This document shows, piece after piece, positions 1-8,500 of a DNA stretch of 64,000 bases. Where the stretch lies: contig NZ_QTZO01000012.1 of the NCBI RefSeq assembly GCF_004025585.1, positions 26,749 through 90,748 on the forward strand, given 5' to 3'. The stretch's first letter is position 1; every line of letters starts with the position of its first letter. Under the pieces are notes generated by a model. It had not been told where the DNA came from, made no database searches, and was given only the letters and a program-made list of their open reading frames with translations. A program made the translations under genes and the position numbers. Source of the DNA: Pseudodesulfovibrio sp. S3. Its GTDB lineage: Bacteria; Desulfobacterota; Desulfovibrionia; Desulfovibrionales; Desulfovibrionaceae.

Positions 1-965
1 AGGGAGGAGCTGGTCAAACGGTCGGCAAAGGGTGTGGCGGCGCAAAGGAAGATGAGGGAGGGAGAAAACACGGTCACGGCCGCGACCAGTGCACCGACGG
101 CCCCGGCCAGGGCGTATCCAAGGAATGCGCCCGTCATGACGATGGGACCGGGCGTGATCTGCCCCAGTGCGATGCCGTCCATGAACTGGCTGCCGGTCAG
201 CCAGTGGCGAACTTCCACCACCTCATGAAGCATGAGCGGCACGGACACGTATCCGCCGCCAAAGGCGAAGCAGTCGATCTTGATCATGAGCAGGCCCAGA
301 TCGAACAGCCTGGGGTCGGTCAGGTAGAGGGCGCCCATGAAGACGGCCAGCCCGGCCAGGAGCAGTCCGGCGAATTTCAGCGGCTTGGTGTCGGTCCCGG
401 CATGGTGGAGCGGGCGACCTCCCTGCTCATCCTTCAACAAGATTACGGCCAGAAAGCAGACCACGGCCATGGCCAGGATCGGGTTGCCCCTGAGGCCGAG
501 CCAGACACCTGCCAGGCAGGCCAGGAGCCGGGCGGACAGGGAATCCAGGTATTGCCGGGCGAAGTTCAAGGCGGCGTGGAGAATGAGGGCCACGATGACG
601 AGCTGCATCCCCTGGAACGCAGCGGTCACGGCTTTTACGTTGCGGGCCGAGAAATAGAGCGCGGACAGGCCGAGCATGAGCAGGAAGGCGGGCAGGCTGA
701 AGCCCAGATACGCGGCCAGGGCACCGGGGCCGCCGCGTGCGCGCAGCCCCACGTAGGCCGCCACCTGCATGGCCGTTGCACCGGGAAGGAGTTGGGTCAG
801 GGAGATGCCGAGCCGGAAGCTGTCTTCGTCAAGCCACTGTTCCCGATCCACGGCCATGGTTCGGATATACGGCACCATGGCAGGCCCGCCGAAAGCGGTC
901 AGCCCGAGCCTGAAAAAACGGCAGAAGATGCGGATCAGGGAAGGGCTGGTCGAGGCGGCGGTCAT
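1..965 (-). CDS. chrA: Chromate transporter (CHR family), cut by the window edge
   Basis: Polytopic inner-membrane protein of the chromate ion transporter family, which exports chromate. The ATG at 965-963 overlaps the TGA of hemW (ATGA), so the two are translationally coupled. About 321 residues are visible and the C-terminus lies outside the window. Both halves of the two-domain architecture are present: the first has FRLGLTAFGGPAMV near residue 18, the second has FAFGGGYVSVPL near residue 235. The second half also has the expected LGQITPGP, whereas the first reads LTQLLPGA in place of the usual PGP. It is the last visible gene of the queH-membrane protein-hemW-chrA minus-strand operon. Assignment to the family is secure; the true substrate is not proven. 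Confidence 0.9.
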   Translation of the reverse strand, partial: MTAASTSPSLIRIFCRFFRLGLTAFGGPAMVPYIRTMAVDREQWLDEDSFRLGISLTQLLPGATAMQVAAYVGLRARGGPGALAAYLGFSLPAFLLMLGLSALYFSARNVKAVTAAFQGMQLVIVALILHAALNFARQYLDSLSARLLACLAGVWLGLRGNPILAMAVVCFLAVILLKDEQGGRPLHHAGTDTKPLKFAGLLLAGLAVFMGALYLTDPRLFDLGLLMIKIDCFAFGGGYVSVPLMLHEVVEVRHWLTGSQFMDGIALGQITPGPIVMTGAFLGYALAGAVGALVAAVTVFSPSLIFLCAATPFADRLTSSS

Positions 966-2194
966 TCTTCGAAGGCCAGTCGTTTGATGATCACGTTGGA
1001 CACGAGCATACCGTTTTTGGTCAGCCTGAGTCGTCCCCGGCTGATGCGGACCAGATTTTCGCGGTGCAGGGCGGTGATGAGCTGTTCCTGCCTTTTGACC
1101 AGATCAAAGCCCGTGCGTTTGCGGTACTCCTTGAGATCAAGGCCCTGGCTGGTGCGCAGGGAAAGCATGACCATCTCCTTGAGCAAATCGTCGTCGGTCA
1201 GATCCTCGAAGTCGTTGCCCACCATGGCCCCCCGGATATAGGCATCGTATTCGTCCATGTAGCGCGGGGTGGAAAACCGCCTGCGCCCCAGGGTGGATAC
1301 GGCGGACGGGCCGAGGCCGAGGTAGTCCGAACCGTCCCAATACCCGGAGTTGTGCGAGGACATGAAGCCCATGCGCGCGAAATTGGAAACCTCGTAGTGC
1401 ATGAAGCCCATGGATTCGAGATATTCGGCCCCGTATATGAACATGCGGCCCTGCTCCTGGTCCTGGGGCAGGGTCAGGTCGCCGCCTTCGCCGCACCGTT
1501 TGGCCATGAGGGTGCCGGGTTCCAAGGTCAGGTTATACGCCGAAATATGTTCGGGCCGCATCTCGGCCACGATTCTGAGCTGGTCGAGCCAGACCTTGAG
1601 CCGCTGGTCCGGCAGTCCCCAGATGAGGTCCAGGCCGATGTTGCCGAATCCTGCCCGCCGCGCCTGGTCAAAGGCCTGGTAGGCCATGGCCACCGAGTGG
1701 GGCCGCCCCATGACATGGAGGTCGGCGTCCTTCAGGCTCTGCATCCCCAGGGACAGCCGGTTGAAGCCGATGGAGAGCAACCCCCGAAAATAGCTCGCGT
1801 CCTGGGCCGAATCCGGGTTGGCCTCGATGGTCACTTCCATGCCGGGGTTGAAGGTGAACGCCTTGTCCAGTTCCTTCATGATCCGGTCGAGCTGGCCCAG
1901 CGGGATCAGGCTCGGCGTGCCGCCTCCGAAATATATGGTGCGCAGTTTCGGTTTTTGCAGCCGCTGGCCCCAGAGAGCGATCTCCTGGAGCAGCAGATTG
2001 AAATACCAGGAAAAGGTGACCTGATTGAAGGACTGGGAATGGAAGGAGCAATAGTGGCAGCGGGACTGGCAGAACGGGACGTGGATGTAGAGCAACAGTC
2101 CTTTGCCGTTGTTCCCGTTGGTAGGCTTTCTCTTGCTCCCGGCCTCGGGGAAAGCGGGTTTTACCGGGACGTTTTCACCATAGATTCTGCCCAT
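962..2194 (-). CDS. hemW: HemW-like radical SAM protein (heme chaperone family)
   Basis: A 410-residue radical SAM protein of the HemW/HemN-like family. The CX3CX2C cluster motif is at C42, C46 and C49 in the segment YIHVPFCQSRCHYC, followed by the SAM-binding FGGGTPS and the family segment LSLGMQS. The C-terminal winged-helix HemN_C domain is present. HemW proteins are now regarded as heme-binding chaperones rather than true coproporphyrinogen dehydrogenases. The ATG at 2194 has a strong ribosome site (GGAGGTGATCC just upstream). There is an N-terminal extension of about 30 residues before the core. It sits between a small membrane protein gene and chrA in a compact operon. Confidence 0.9.
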   Translation of the reverse strand: MGRIYGENVPVKPAFPEAGSKRKPTNGNNGKGLLLYIHVPFCQSRCHYCSFHSQSFNQVTFSWYFNLLLQEIALWGQRLQKPKLRTIYFGGGTPSLIPLGQLDRIMKELDKAFTFNPGMEVTIEANPDSAQDASYFRGLLSIGFNRLSLGMQSLKDADLHVMGRPHSVAMAYQAFDQARRAGFGNIGLDLIWGLPDQRLKVWLDQLRIVAEMRPEHISAYNLTLEPGTLMAKRCGEGGDLTLPQDQEQGRMFIYGAEYLESMGFMHYEVSNFARMGFMSSHNSGYWDGSDYLGLGPSAVSTLGRRRFSTPRYMDEYDAYIRGAMVGNDFEDLTDDDLLKEMVMLSLRTSQGLDLKEYRKRTGFDLVKRQEQLITALHRENLVRISRGRLRLTKNGMLVSNVIIKRLAFEE

Positions 2195-2197
2195 GGA

Positions 2198-2554
2198 TCA
2201 CCTCCGCACGTGGCGGCTGGAAAACGTGATCAGCGTGCCGATGAAGATATAGGCGGTCGCTGCCAGACCGATCAGGGCCACGGAGAGCGCCGCAGGGAAT
2301 GCGCCCAAGGATACCAGCAGAAGGCCGGTTCCCTCATAGAGCATGATGATCGAGATGGCCCAGATGGAGATGACCCGGCCCTTGTGGGCGAACCAGGCGA
2401 TGATCGCATAGGTGGCCACGGCCAGGATGCCCATTCCCCAAGTCTCGCCCGTATTCAGCGCCAGCCCTTTGAGTACTGCGGTCACGGTCTTGATGATCAG
2501 AAAACCGACGAGCACGGTCTCGCGCCGCAGGAGAAATTCGATCAGCGTGCGCAT
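2198..2554 (-). CDS. Small polytopic membrane protein, unknown function
   Basis: A 118-residue protein with about three or four hydrophobic segments (around residues 14-34, 42-57, 62-84 and 88-110), a basic N-terminus (LLRRE) and a short basic tail ending SSRHVRR. No enzymatic motif is visible. It lies three bases upstream of hemW and three bases downstream of queH, so it is certainly in the same transcript. I do not recognise a named family beyond an inner-membrane protein. Confidence 0.75.
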   Translation of the reverse strand: MRTLIEFLLRRETVLVGFLIIKTVTAVLKGLALNTGETWGMGILAVATYAIIAWFAHKGRVISIWAISIIMLYEGTGLLLVSLGAFPAALSVALIGLAATAYIFIGTLITFSSRHVRR

Positions 2555-2557
2555 GGC

Positions 2558-3100
2558 CTAGCCCTTCAGTTCCTTCTTGTACCGCTCGTTTTCGCTGTAC
2601 AGGCAGCCGCAGTACTGCTGCCGGTATATCCCCCACTCCTTGGAGGTCTCGATGCCCTCCTGCCAGCCTTCGCGGAAGTCGTGATAGAGAAAGTTCGTAT
2701 GGGCCGATTCCAGGTCGTGTGCGAGGGCCGCGATGCCATCGTGTTTCTGGTGTTTTGAATAGAGCAGCGTGGTGGTGAAAAAATTGAATCCGCCCTTCTT
2801 CGCGATCTGCGCCGTGCGCTCCATGCGCATGGCATAACAGTGGAAACAGCGATTGTTCTCGCGGTGGGCCACGGCCCGGAACCACTCCTGCGGCCGGTAT
2901 TCGTCGTCCTTGACGATGACCCTGATGCCGAGCTTCTCGGCCACGGCCAAACACCCGTCCCGCCGCTTCACGTATTCCATGAGCGGATGGATGTTCGGGT
3001 TGTAAAACAGACCCGTGACCTCATATCCCTGGTCCAGAAGGGTTTTCAGGGTGGTGATGGAACACGGTCCGCAACAGATATGGAGAAGCACTCTTTTCAT
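2558..3100 (-). CDS. queH: Epoxyqueuosine reductase QueH
   Basis: A 180-residue protein of the QueH (DUF208) family, the non-cobalamin enzyme that reduces epoxyqueuosine to queuosine in tRNA wobble position 34. Diagnostic cysteines are HICCGPC at residues 7-13, RCFHC in the middle and QQYCGC near the C-terminus; they bind an iron-sulfur cluster and a second metal. I chose the ATG at 3100, giving MKRVLLHICCGPC, because the open frame upstream of it encodes only the G-rich repeat at 3139-3221. It is the first gene of the minus-strand operon leading to hemW and chrA. Confidence 0.93.
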   Translation of the reverse strand: MKRVLLHICCGPCSITTLKTLLDQGYEVTGLFYNPNIHPLMEYVKRRDGCLAVAEKLGIRVIVKDDEYRPQEWFRAVAHRENNRCFHCYAMRMERTAQIAKKGGFNFFTTTLLYSKHQKHDGIAALAHDLESAHTNFLYHDFREGWQEGIETSKEWGIYRQQYCGCLYSENERYKKELKG

Positions 3101-3138
3101 ATGGCAGCCAGTTTGAGCGCATTTGCCCCGGTTTGTAA

Positions 3139-3221
3139 AGGGAGGGGAGGGGGTGATGCCTTCCCCCAGACCTCCATCCCCTCCCTTTCCCAAACTTTTT
3201 GGTGTCGCTTTGCGGGGTGGG
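3139..3221 (-). repeat. Dispersed GC-hairpin/CAAAAAGTTT/purine-tract element, copy 1
   Basis: Read on the minus strand this has a small GC hairpin (CCCGCAAAGCG), then CCAAAAAGTTTGGG, then long G/A tracts that include an inverted repeat (GGGAGGGGATGG against its plus-strand partner). The same order of parts occurs at 27229-27280 (minus) and 63959-64000 (plus). It occupies most of the leader of queH. Confidence 0.6.
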
Positions 3222-3345
3222 ACGAAACATTGTCAAAGTGCTTTTCCTGTGCATTCTTTATCAAAACGGGGTGTTGCGGATATCCCGTGTTACGCTTTTC
3301 GCAAATAATCAAGGGCTGCCGTGGGCAGTTCAAAGGAGAAAGCGA

Positions 3346-3836
3346 ATGCGCGTATTTGAAATGGAACTGAGGCGCGACCAGAACGGTCGCATTGTCGATA
3401 AAATCGAAATGGTTAAGGGAAGACCGGTCGCAGGGGTCTACGCTTATGACGCAGCGGGGCGTCTGTTTGAGGCGCGCATTGACGGGCGGCTTGTCTGCCG
3501 GTGCTATTACGACAAGGCGGGCCGCCGTATGCGGGATTATCTGCCCGCAACTGCCCAATGCCATGCGCCGGGAAGATGGGGCCGTGTTCATCCTGCACGT
3601 TGATCAGGTCGGCTCCTTGCGAATTGTTGCCGACACCAGTGGCTACGTGATAAAGGAGGTTCTGTATGATCCCTTCGGCGGCATCACGGAGGACATCAGT
3701 CCGTGGCTTGCCCGACCCCATCGGGGATGCCGGAGGCGGCCCGGACTGGTACGGGTATTGTCTGGATGATCCGGTCAACGGGGTGGCCCCAATGTCTTTT
3801 CATCGATCCCCGCTCCATGGTAGGCTGTTTTCCTGA
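3346..3836 (+). pseudogene. Rhs-repeat protein C-terminal remnant, frameshifted
   Basis: Three reading frames in series spell the end of an Rhs/YD-repeat core. Frame 1 (ATG 3346 after CAAAGGAG, to about 3560) contains VYAYDAAGRL and CRCYYDKAGRRMRDY. Frame 2 (about 3555-3700) contains DGAVFILHVDQVGSLRIV and VLYDPFGG. Frame 3 (from about 3707) contains DPIGDAGGGPDWYGYCLDDP and stops at 3834-3836. An intact Rhs core would read through all of these and also carry the GFAGG...DPETGRW segment, which is missing between frames 2 and 3. It therefore carries at least two frame changes and an internal deletion. The first ribosome site and start look intact, so a truncated 85-residue peptide could still be made. 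Confidence 0.75.
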
Positions 3837-3856
3837 ACCGTCAGCGAGGACACTCC

Positions 3857-4456
3857 ATGCCTGAATATACCGGTATCAATCATTTGGCCATGGTCACCGG
3901 CGATATGGACGCCACTATCCGTTTCTGGCGCGATCTGCTGGGGATGCGCATGATCATCGGGTTGGGGCATCCCGGGTATCGCCATTACTTCTTCGAGATA
4001 TCCGAAAACGACATGATCGCCTTTTTCGAGTGGCCCGGTGTGGAGCCGCTGGAAGAGCGGGACCACGGGTTCCCGGTCAAGGGGCGGATCGGTTTCGACC
4101 ACATTTCCTTTGGCGTGGCTTCGGAAGACGATTTGTGGGAGATCAAAGACAAGCTGGAGGCCGCCGATATCTGGTGTTCCGAGGTGGTCGATCACGGGTT
4201 CATCCATTCCATCTACGCCTTTGATCCCAACAACATCCCCATCGAGTTCAGTTCCAGTGTGCCCGGTGTGGACCTGCGCAAAACCCCGGTCATGACCGAC
4301 ACCGATCCCAGCAGCGAGGCTCTCAAGGGCCCGGAGCCGCAGACCGGGGTGTGGCCCGCAGTGGGCAGCCCCACGCCCGCGAGCGAACGGGCCTCCTACG
4401 AGGGCGAGGGTCGGAAGGTGATTGAGGCCCTGCGCAAGCTGGAGGCCGGGGAATAG
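3857..4456 (+). CDS. VOC-superfamily (glyoxalase-like) protein
   Basis: A 199-residue protein with one vicinal-oxygen-chelate fold made of two beta-alpha-beta-beta-beta units (residues about 5-70 and 75-135). Likely metal ligands are H9 in GINHLAM, E near FFEW, H in FDHISF and E in IPIEFS. After residue 140 there is a low-complexity, proline- and serine-rich tail that is not part of the fold. Substrate cannot be deduced; family members include glyoxalase I, dioxygenases and antibiotic-binding proteins. It is followed by sfsA on the same strand. Confidence 0.8.
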   Translation: MPEYTGINHLAMVTGDMDATIRFWRDLLGMRMIIGLGHPGYRHYFFEISENDMIAFFEWPGVEPLEERDHGFPVKGRIGFDHISFGVASEDDLWEIKDKLEAADIWCSEVVDHGFIHSIYAFDPNNIPIEFSSSVPGVDLRKTPVMTDTDPSSEALKGPEPQTGVWPAVGSPTPASERASYEGEGRKVIEALRKLEAGE

Positions 4457-4529
4457 AGCGGCCAGGCTGTCGAGTTTCTCTTGTAAATGGTCCGCAAGTC
4501 ACCTAGGGCTTTTGGCTCAAGGAGAAACC

Positions 4530-5258
4530 GTGACCAGACCCGCTGCCCATATTTCCTTTCAGTACCCCTGCCGCAGGGGCGCCTTCATCCGCCGCATAAA
4601 GCGGTTTACCGTGGAGGCCGAGGCCCTGGACGGGCCGGACAGGGGCGTCATCCTCAAGGCGCACACCAACAATACGGGTTCCATGCTCGGTCTGCTCAAG
4701 CCGGGCGCAACGGCCCTGCTTTCTCCCGCCGCCAATCCCGACCGCAAGCTCAAGTACACCCTCGAAGGGCTGGAACTGTCCGGGGCCATGGTCGGGGTGA
4801 ACACCCTCACGCCCAACCGCATGTTGTATGCGGCCTGGCAGGCCGGGGCCATGGCCGAGATGGACGGCTACGCGCATTTTCAGAAGGAAGCCAAGGTGGG
4901 GCAGAGCCGTCTTGACGCGCACCTCTTCGGCGAGCGCGGCGAGCTCTGGGTGGAATGCAAGAACGTGACCATGGTCGAGGACGGCGTGGCCTGCTTCCCG
5001 GACGCGGTCACCGAGCGGGGACAGAAGCATCTGCACGAGCTCATGTCCCTTGCTGAAACCGGGGTGCGGGTGGCCCTGTTCTTCCTGGTTCAGCGGCCTG
5101 ACGGCCACTGCTTCGGCCCGGCGGATTTCGTTGATCCTGTCTATGCGCAGCTGTTTTATCGGGCCTTGGATGCAGGCGTGGAGGCGTGGCCGTATGTGGC
5201 TGAAGTGGATGAAAACGGCATACGCCTGGGCCACAGGCTGAAGGTGGTGCGGCCGTGA
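4530..5258 (+). CDS. sfsA: SfsA family DNA/sugar-fermentation stimulation protein
   Basis: A 242-residue SfsA homologue, about the usual length. It has the family segments HTNNTGSM, the nuclease-like core DAHLFGERGELWVECKN (residues about 131-147), FPDAVTERGQKHL and VALFFLVQRPD. The fold belongs to the PD-(D/E)XK group, with D, E and K of this core as the predicted active-site residues. The start is GTG at 4530, ten bases after AAGGAG; an earlier in-frame start would overlap the VOC gene without a ribosome site. The TGA overlaps the GTG of the next gene (GTGA). Confidence 0.92.
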   Translation: MTRPAAHISFQYPCRRGAFIRRIKRFTVEAEALDGPDRGVILKAHTNNTGSMLGLLKPGATALLSPAANPDRKLKYTLEGLELSGAMVGVNTLTPNRMLYAAWQAGAMAEMDGYAHFQKEAKVGQSRLDAHLFGERGELWVECKNVTMVEDGVACFPDAVTERGQKHLHELMSLAETGVRVALFFLVQRPDGHCFGPADFVDPVYAQLFYRALDAGVEAWPYVAEVDENGIRLGHRLKVVRP

Positions 5259-6106
5259 GTTCGCTTTTGGTCGGTGCAATCCTCATCAGCTTTTCGTCGG
5301 TCATGGTGGTCCTGGCCGGGCTGCCGCCGGATGTGACCGGATTCTATCGGCTGACGATCGGCGGACTGGCCATGCTGGCGTTCCTGGCCCGGCAGGGCAA
5401 GCTCGGGTTGTTCACGCCCAATGTCCTCAAGTGGGGGTTGGTGGCCGGGGTGTTCTTTGCCGGGGACTTCGTGTTCTGGCACCGGTCCATTACCTTTGTG
5501 GGACCCGGCCTTTCCACCATGCTCGGCAATTTCCAGGTCATTCCCATGGCGGTCGTATCCGCGCTGTTCTTCAAGGAGCGGATGCCGCCACGGCTGTATA
5601 TTGCCATACTTTTGGCTCTGGCCGGACTCTATCTCATGGTGGGCGTGGGATGGGACGGGTTTACTTCCGACTATCGGATGGGCGTGATCTTCGGCCTGCT
5701 CACCGCAGTGTTCTATGCCCTGTACATGCTCTCCCTCAAGTATGCCCTGGCCAAGGACCGTGCGGATTCGCTGGTCATGGCTGCTGCCGCTGCCCTGTTC
5801 ACCGGTGCGCTGCTCGGGGGCCTGGCCGTGGGGCAGGGCCAGGCGTTCGCTTTCCCGTCAGTTCAATCCGTGGTCGCCATTGCGGCCCTGGCTCTGATCT
5901 GTCACGCCGTGGGCTGGTTTCTGATCACCCGGGGTATCCAGGCCGTGCGAGGGGCATTGGTGGGGCTGATCCTGTTGTTGCAGCCCACTTTGTCCTTTCT
6001 CTGGGACATCCTGTTCTTCGGCAAGCCGGTCAACTGGGTGGAATTGTCCGGCGTGGGCTTGGCCCTGGTCGGCATCTACATCGGTTCCATCAAGGACAGG
6101 AAATGA
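5255..6106 (+). CDS. DMT-superfamily permease (EamA domains)
   Basis: A 283-residue inner-membrane protein with ten predicted helices in two EamA repeats (about 1-130 and 145-280). GTG start overlaps the sfsA stop, so translation is coupled. Motifs typical of the family include YRLTIGG, ALFFKERMPP in the first half and LQPTLSFLWDILFFGKP in the second. The substrate is unknown. It ends at the convergent hairpin at 6104-6130. Confidence 0.88.
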   Translation: MSSLLVGAILISFSSVMVVLAGLPPDVTGFYRLTIGGLAMLAFLARQGKLGLFTPNVLKWGLVAGVFFAGDFVFWHRSITFVGPGLSTMLGNFQVIPMAVVSALFFKERMPPRLYIAILLALAGLYLMVGVGWDGFTSDYRMGVIFGLLTAVFYALYMLSLKYALAKDRADSLVMAAAAALFTGALLGGLAVGQGQAFAFPSVQSVVAIAALALICHAVGWFLITRGIQAVRGALVGLILLLQPTLSFLWDILFFGKPVNWVELSGVGLALVGIYIGSIKDRK

Positions 6107-6130
6107 AAAAACCGCCTTGCGGGCGGTTTA
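6104..6130 (-). terminator. Rho-independent terminator, convergent genes
   Basis: Stem AACCGCC / GGCGGTT with loop TTGC. Read on the minus strand the stem is followed by TTTTTT, so it primarily ends the thioesterase transcript; the plus-strand side has only a short T run after the stem. Confidence 0.8.
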
Positions 6131-6149
6131 TCGATCAATGATTCCGGTC

Positions 6150-6650
6150 TCAGTCCTTTTGCAGACAGACCCTTTTGCCTTCTTCCAGTTCCCGTTCCTT
6201 CTTGCGCAGTTCGCGGCGCAACTCGGCTTCCTTGTAGCGCCGTTTGGCCGTCTCGGTTTCGAGTTTCAACGGAGGCACGGGCGTGGGTCTTCCGTTTTCG
6301 TCCAAGGCCACGTAGGTCAGGTAGGCGGAGTTGGTATGACGGACTTCGCCGGTCCTGAGGTTTTCCGATTCCACGCGCACGCCGATTTCCATGGAGGAGC
6401 GGCCCACGTGGTTGAGACTTGCCTTGAAGGTGAGCAGTTCGCCCATGTAGGCGGGCTGTTTGAAGGCCATCCGGTCTATGGAGACCGTGACCGTGTTGCC
6501 GCGGGAATGTCGCTTGGCCACCACTCCGCCTGCGGTGTCGATATGCTTGAGTATGACGCCGCCGTGCAGATTGCCTGCCGGGTTGGCATCCTGGGGCAGA
6601 ACCAGGTGGGTCATGAGCACCTCGGATTCTGCTGCTGATTTCGGTTCCAT
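6150..6650 (-). CDS. Acyl-CoA thioesterase, hotdog fold (YciA/BACH type)
   Basis: A 166-residue hotdog-fold acyl-CoA hydrolase. The family signature is NPAGNLHGGVILKHIDTAGG at residues about 23-42, with the catalytic acid D and the backbone-binding glycines. The thioesterase fold ends near residue 125, and a strongly charged helix (residues 132-160, rich in E, K and R) follows. The ATG at 6650 is preceded by GGGAGGAATAAT. It lies directly downstream of an 80-residue coiled-coil protein gene in the same transcript. Confidence 0.88.
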   Translation of the reverse strand: MEPKSAAESEVLMTHLVLPQDANPAGNLHGGVILKHIDTAGGVVAKRHSRGNTVTVSIDRMAFKQPAYMGELLTFKASLNHVGRSSMEIGVRVESENLRTGEVRHTNSAYLTYVALDENGRPTPVPPLKLETETAKRRYKEAELRRELRKKERELEEGKRVCLQKD

Positions 6651-6651
6651 A

Positions 6652-6894
6652 TTATTCCTCCCTGGATTTGCCGTATTGCACGCGCGCCTCCCAGACCAGT
6701 TTGCCGATCTTGCGGCCCAGGTCGGTCTGACGTGTTTTCATGAGGGCCTCGGCCGCTTCCAAATTGCCCTGCTGTTTGAGCAGGGTGGCGGACTCGAGGT
6801 CGCGCAAGTGTTTCTCGCACTCGCGTATCATAGCCGAAAGGTTCATGCTTTCCAATTCTTTTGGCACACGGACGCTGCGTACTTTCTTGCTCAT
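6652..6894 (-). CDS. Small charged helical protein, unknown function
   Basis: An 80-residue protein beginning MSKKVRSVRVPKELE and largely alpha-helical and charged. The central region LRDLESATLLKQQGNLEAAE resembles a single tetratricopeptide-like helix pair. A GTG two codons upstream (6900) is an alternative start. It ends one base before the thioesterase start. I do not recognise a family. Confidence 0.6.
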   Translation of the reverse strand: MSKKVRSVRVPKELESMNLSAMIRECEKHLRDLESATLLKQQGNLEAAEALMKTRQTDLGRKIGKLVWEARVQYGKSREE

Positions 6895-7000
6895 CTCCAC
6901 CCCCCGGAGTTTTCACTTTGTCATTCAAAGTGATGACAGAGCGTGGGGCGACGGTCAAGACCGTATTGCGCGATTTCCTCAAGTGGGGCAAGGTGTGGAT

Positions 7001-7330
7001 ATGAATGTCTCACCAGCCTTTCGGGGCATCGTCCGTAATATCTGCACCACCGTGACGCTCATCGGTCTGTGCCTGCTCGGCGTGGTCGGGCTGGAGGCCT
7101 ATGAGGGCAAGCTGGTCGCGCTTTTTTTCCCCGGCATGGATCACAGCGTAAAACACCAGGCATACGCCCTGCTCCTGAGTTTGCCCGTGCCGCTTCATGT
7201 CGTGTTCATCGGCCTGATCATACAGAAGCAGTGGCTGACAAGGGGCATGGCCCGGTTCGCCTGGATCGGCATCGTCGTTTCGGGCCTGTGGCTCGGCGCG
7301 GCCCTGGCCGTGAAGGCGCTTGTTCTGTGA
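7001..7330 (+). CDS. Small membrane protein with three predicted helices
   Basis: A 109-residue protein with hydrophobic segments around residues 13-32, 52-72 and 84-106, and no soluble domain. The start chosen is ATG at 7001, after an A/G-rich stretch AAGGTGTGG. It is transcribed divergently from the thioesterase operon, and the roughly 100-base gap between 6894 and 7001 must hold both promoters. No family recognised. Confidence 0.65.
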   Translation: MNVSPAFRGIVRNICTTVTLIGLCLLGVVGLEAYEGKLVALFFPGMDHSVKHQAYALLLSLPVPLHVVFIGLIIQKQWLTRGMARFAWIGIVVSGLWLGAALAVKALVL

Positions 7331-7365
7331 CCGACTCCGGTCCGCAAAGGCTGTTTCCCGCAATG

Positions 7366-7400
7366 AAAAAGGCGCGCCATGCTCTGACACGGCGCGCCGA
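7366..7400 (-). terminator. Terminator downstream of the M24 peptidase
   Basis: Two copies of the 8-bp palindrome GGCGCGCC (7371-7378 and 7392-7399) flank a short loop; on the minus strand the stem is followed by TTTTT. It ends the peptidase transcript, which stops at 7425. Confidence 0.75.
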
Positions 7401-7424
7401 TTGATGTTTTCAGCCTGATGCAGG

Positions 7425-8492
7425 CTACATCACCCGGCAGCCGTCTTCGGTGACAAGCACCTGGTATTCCCAGCGGATGCCGCCCCAGGCCGGGTCGTAC
7501 AGGCCGGGCTCCACGGTGACCACCATGCCGGGTTCGAGGACGCCCTGGGCGGCTCTGGACAGGCTCGGCGGCTCATGGGTCTCCAGGCCGACGCCGTGGC
7601 CCAGGCCGTGGGTGAACATGCCTTCCACCCCGTCTTTCTGGAAGACCGCGTAGGAGGCCAGGTAGGCGTCCACGCAGGACAGGCCGGGGCGGATGATGTC
7701 AATGGCCGCGGCTTGAGCGGCGCGCACCTGATCCATGGTCTTTTTGAAGCGGTCGGACGGTGTGTCGCCCACCCAGAAGGTGCGGGTCTGGTCCGAGTTG
7801 TACCCCAGGTAGCGGCAGCCGGTGTCGATGAGCACCAGTTCGTTCTCGCGGAGTTTGGTCTCGCCCGGAATGGCGTGGGGCAGGGCCGCGTTGGGGCCGA
7901 CTCCCACGATGGTGGAAAAGGCCATGCCTTCGGCTCCGTGCTCGCGGAAGAATTTCTCCACAAGCCAGGAAATCTCTCTTTCGGTCCTGCCGGGGATGAG
8001 TTGGCCTTCAATGTATTCGAACAATTCATGGTTGAGCCGGATGGACTCGTCCATGCGCCGGATTTCGTCGGCGTCCTTGATGATGCGCAGGCTCTCCACG
8101 ATGTTTTCCGTGGGCGTCAGGCTGACGAACTCGGTGAGCTTGTCGTAGTCGAACAAATGCAGCGCCTTGGGTTCGAAACCCATGGCGGTCACGCCCTTGC
8201 CGTTGAGGAAGGTGCAGATCTCCAGATGCTTCTTGGCAGAGTAGACGCAGATGTTTTTTTCGTCCCACGTCTTGCGGGCCGCATCGACATACCGGGGATC
8301 GGTGAAGAGGTAGTCCTCGCCCGGGGTGATCACGAGCCAGCCAGAGGATTCGTTGCACTGGGCGTCGTGCAGTTCGAATCCGCTCAGATAATAGCGGTTG
8401 GCAGCCAGGGACACGAGCATGGCGGGCAGTTCGCGCGCCTGCATTTCCTCTTTCAGGGCTTCGCGGCGTTTTTCGAAGATGTCGGTGTTCAT
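7425..8492 (-). CDS. M24 family aminopeptidase (Xaa-Pro peptidase)
   Basis: A 355-residue metallopeptidase of the pita-bread family. An N-terminal creatinase-like domain (about 1-120) precedes the catalytic domain. The five metal ligands can be placed in VLIDTGCR (D), NSDQTRTF (D), THGLGHGVG (H), TVEPGLY (E) and RWEYQVLV (E), so the di-metal site is intact. Enzymes of this type remove the residue before proline. The start chosen is ATG 8492; a TTG at 8504 overlapping the preceding stop would add four residues. It is co-transcribed with the upstream FAD oxidoreductase. Confidence 0.9.
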   Translation of the reverse strand: MNTDIFEKRREALKEEMQARELPAMLVSLAANRYYLSGFELHDAQCNESSGWLVITPGEDYLFTDPRYVDAARKTWDEKNICVYSAKKHLEICTFLNGKGVTAMGFEPKALHLFDYDKLTEFVSLTPTENIVESLRIIKDADEIRRMDESIRLNHELFEYIEGQLIPGRTEREISWLVEKFFREHGAEGMAFSTIVGVGPNAALPHAIPGETKLRENELVLIDTGCRYLGYNSDQTRTFWVGDTPSDRFKKTMDQVRAAQAAAIDIIRPGLSCVDAYLASYAVFQKDGVEGMFTHGLGHGVGLETHEPPSLSRAAQGVLEPGMVVTVEPGLYDPAWGGIRWEYQVLVTEDGCRVM

Positions 8493-8500
8493 GAGGTGTA

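Noticed and set aside
1064..2758. A 564-codon plus-strand frame across hemW
   Set aside because: Opposite hemW, the small membrane protein and queH, all of which have family motifs and tight operon spacing.
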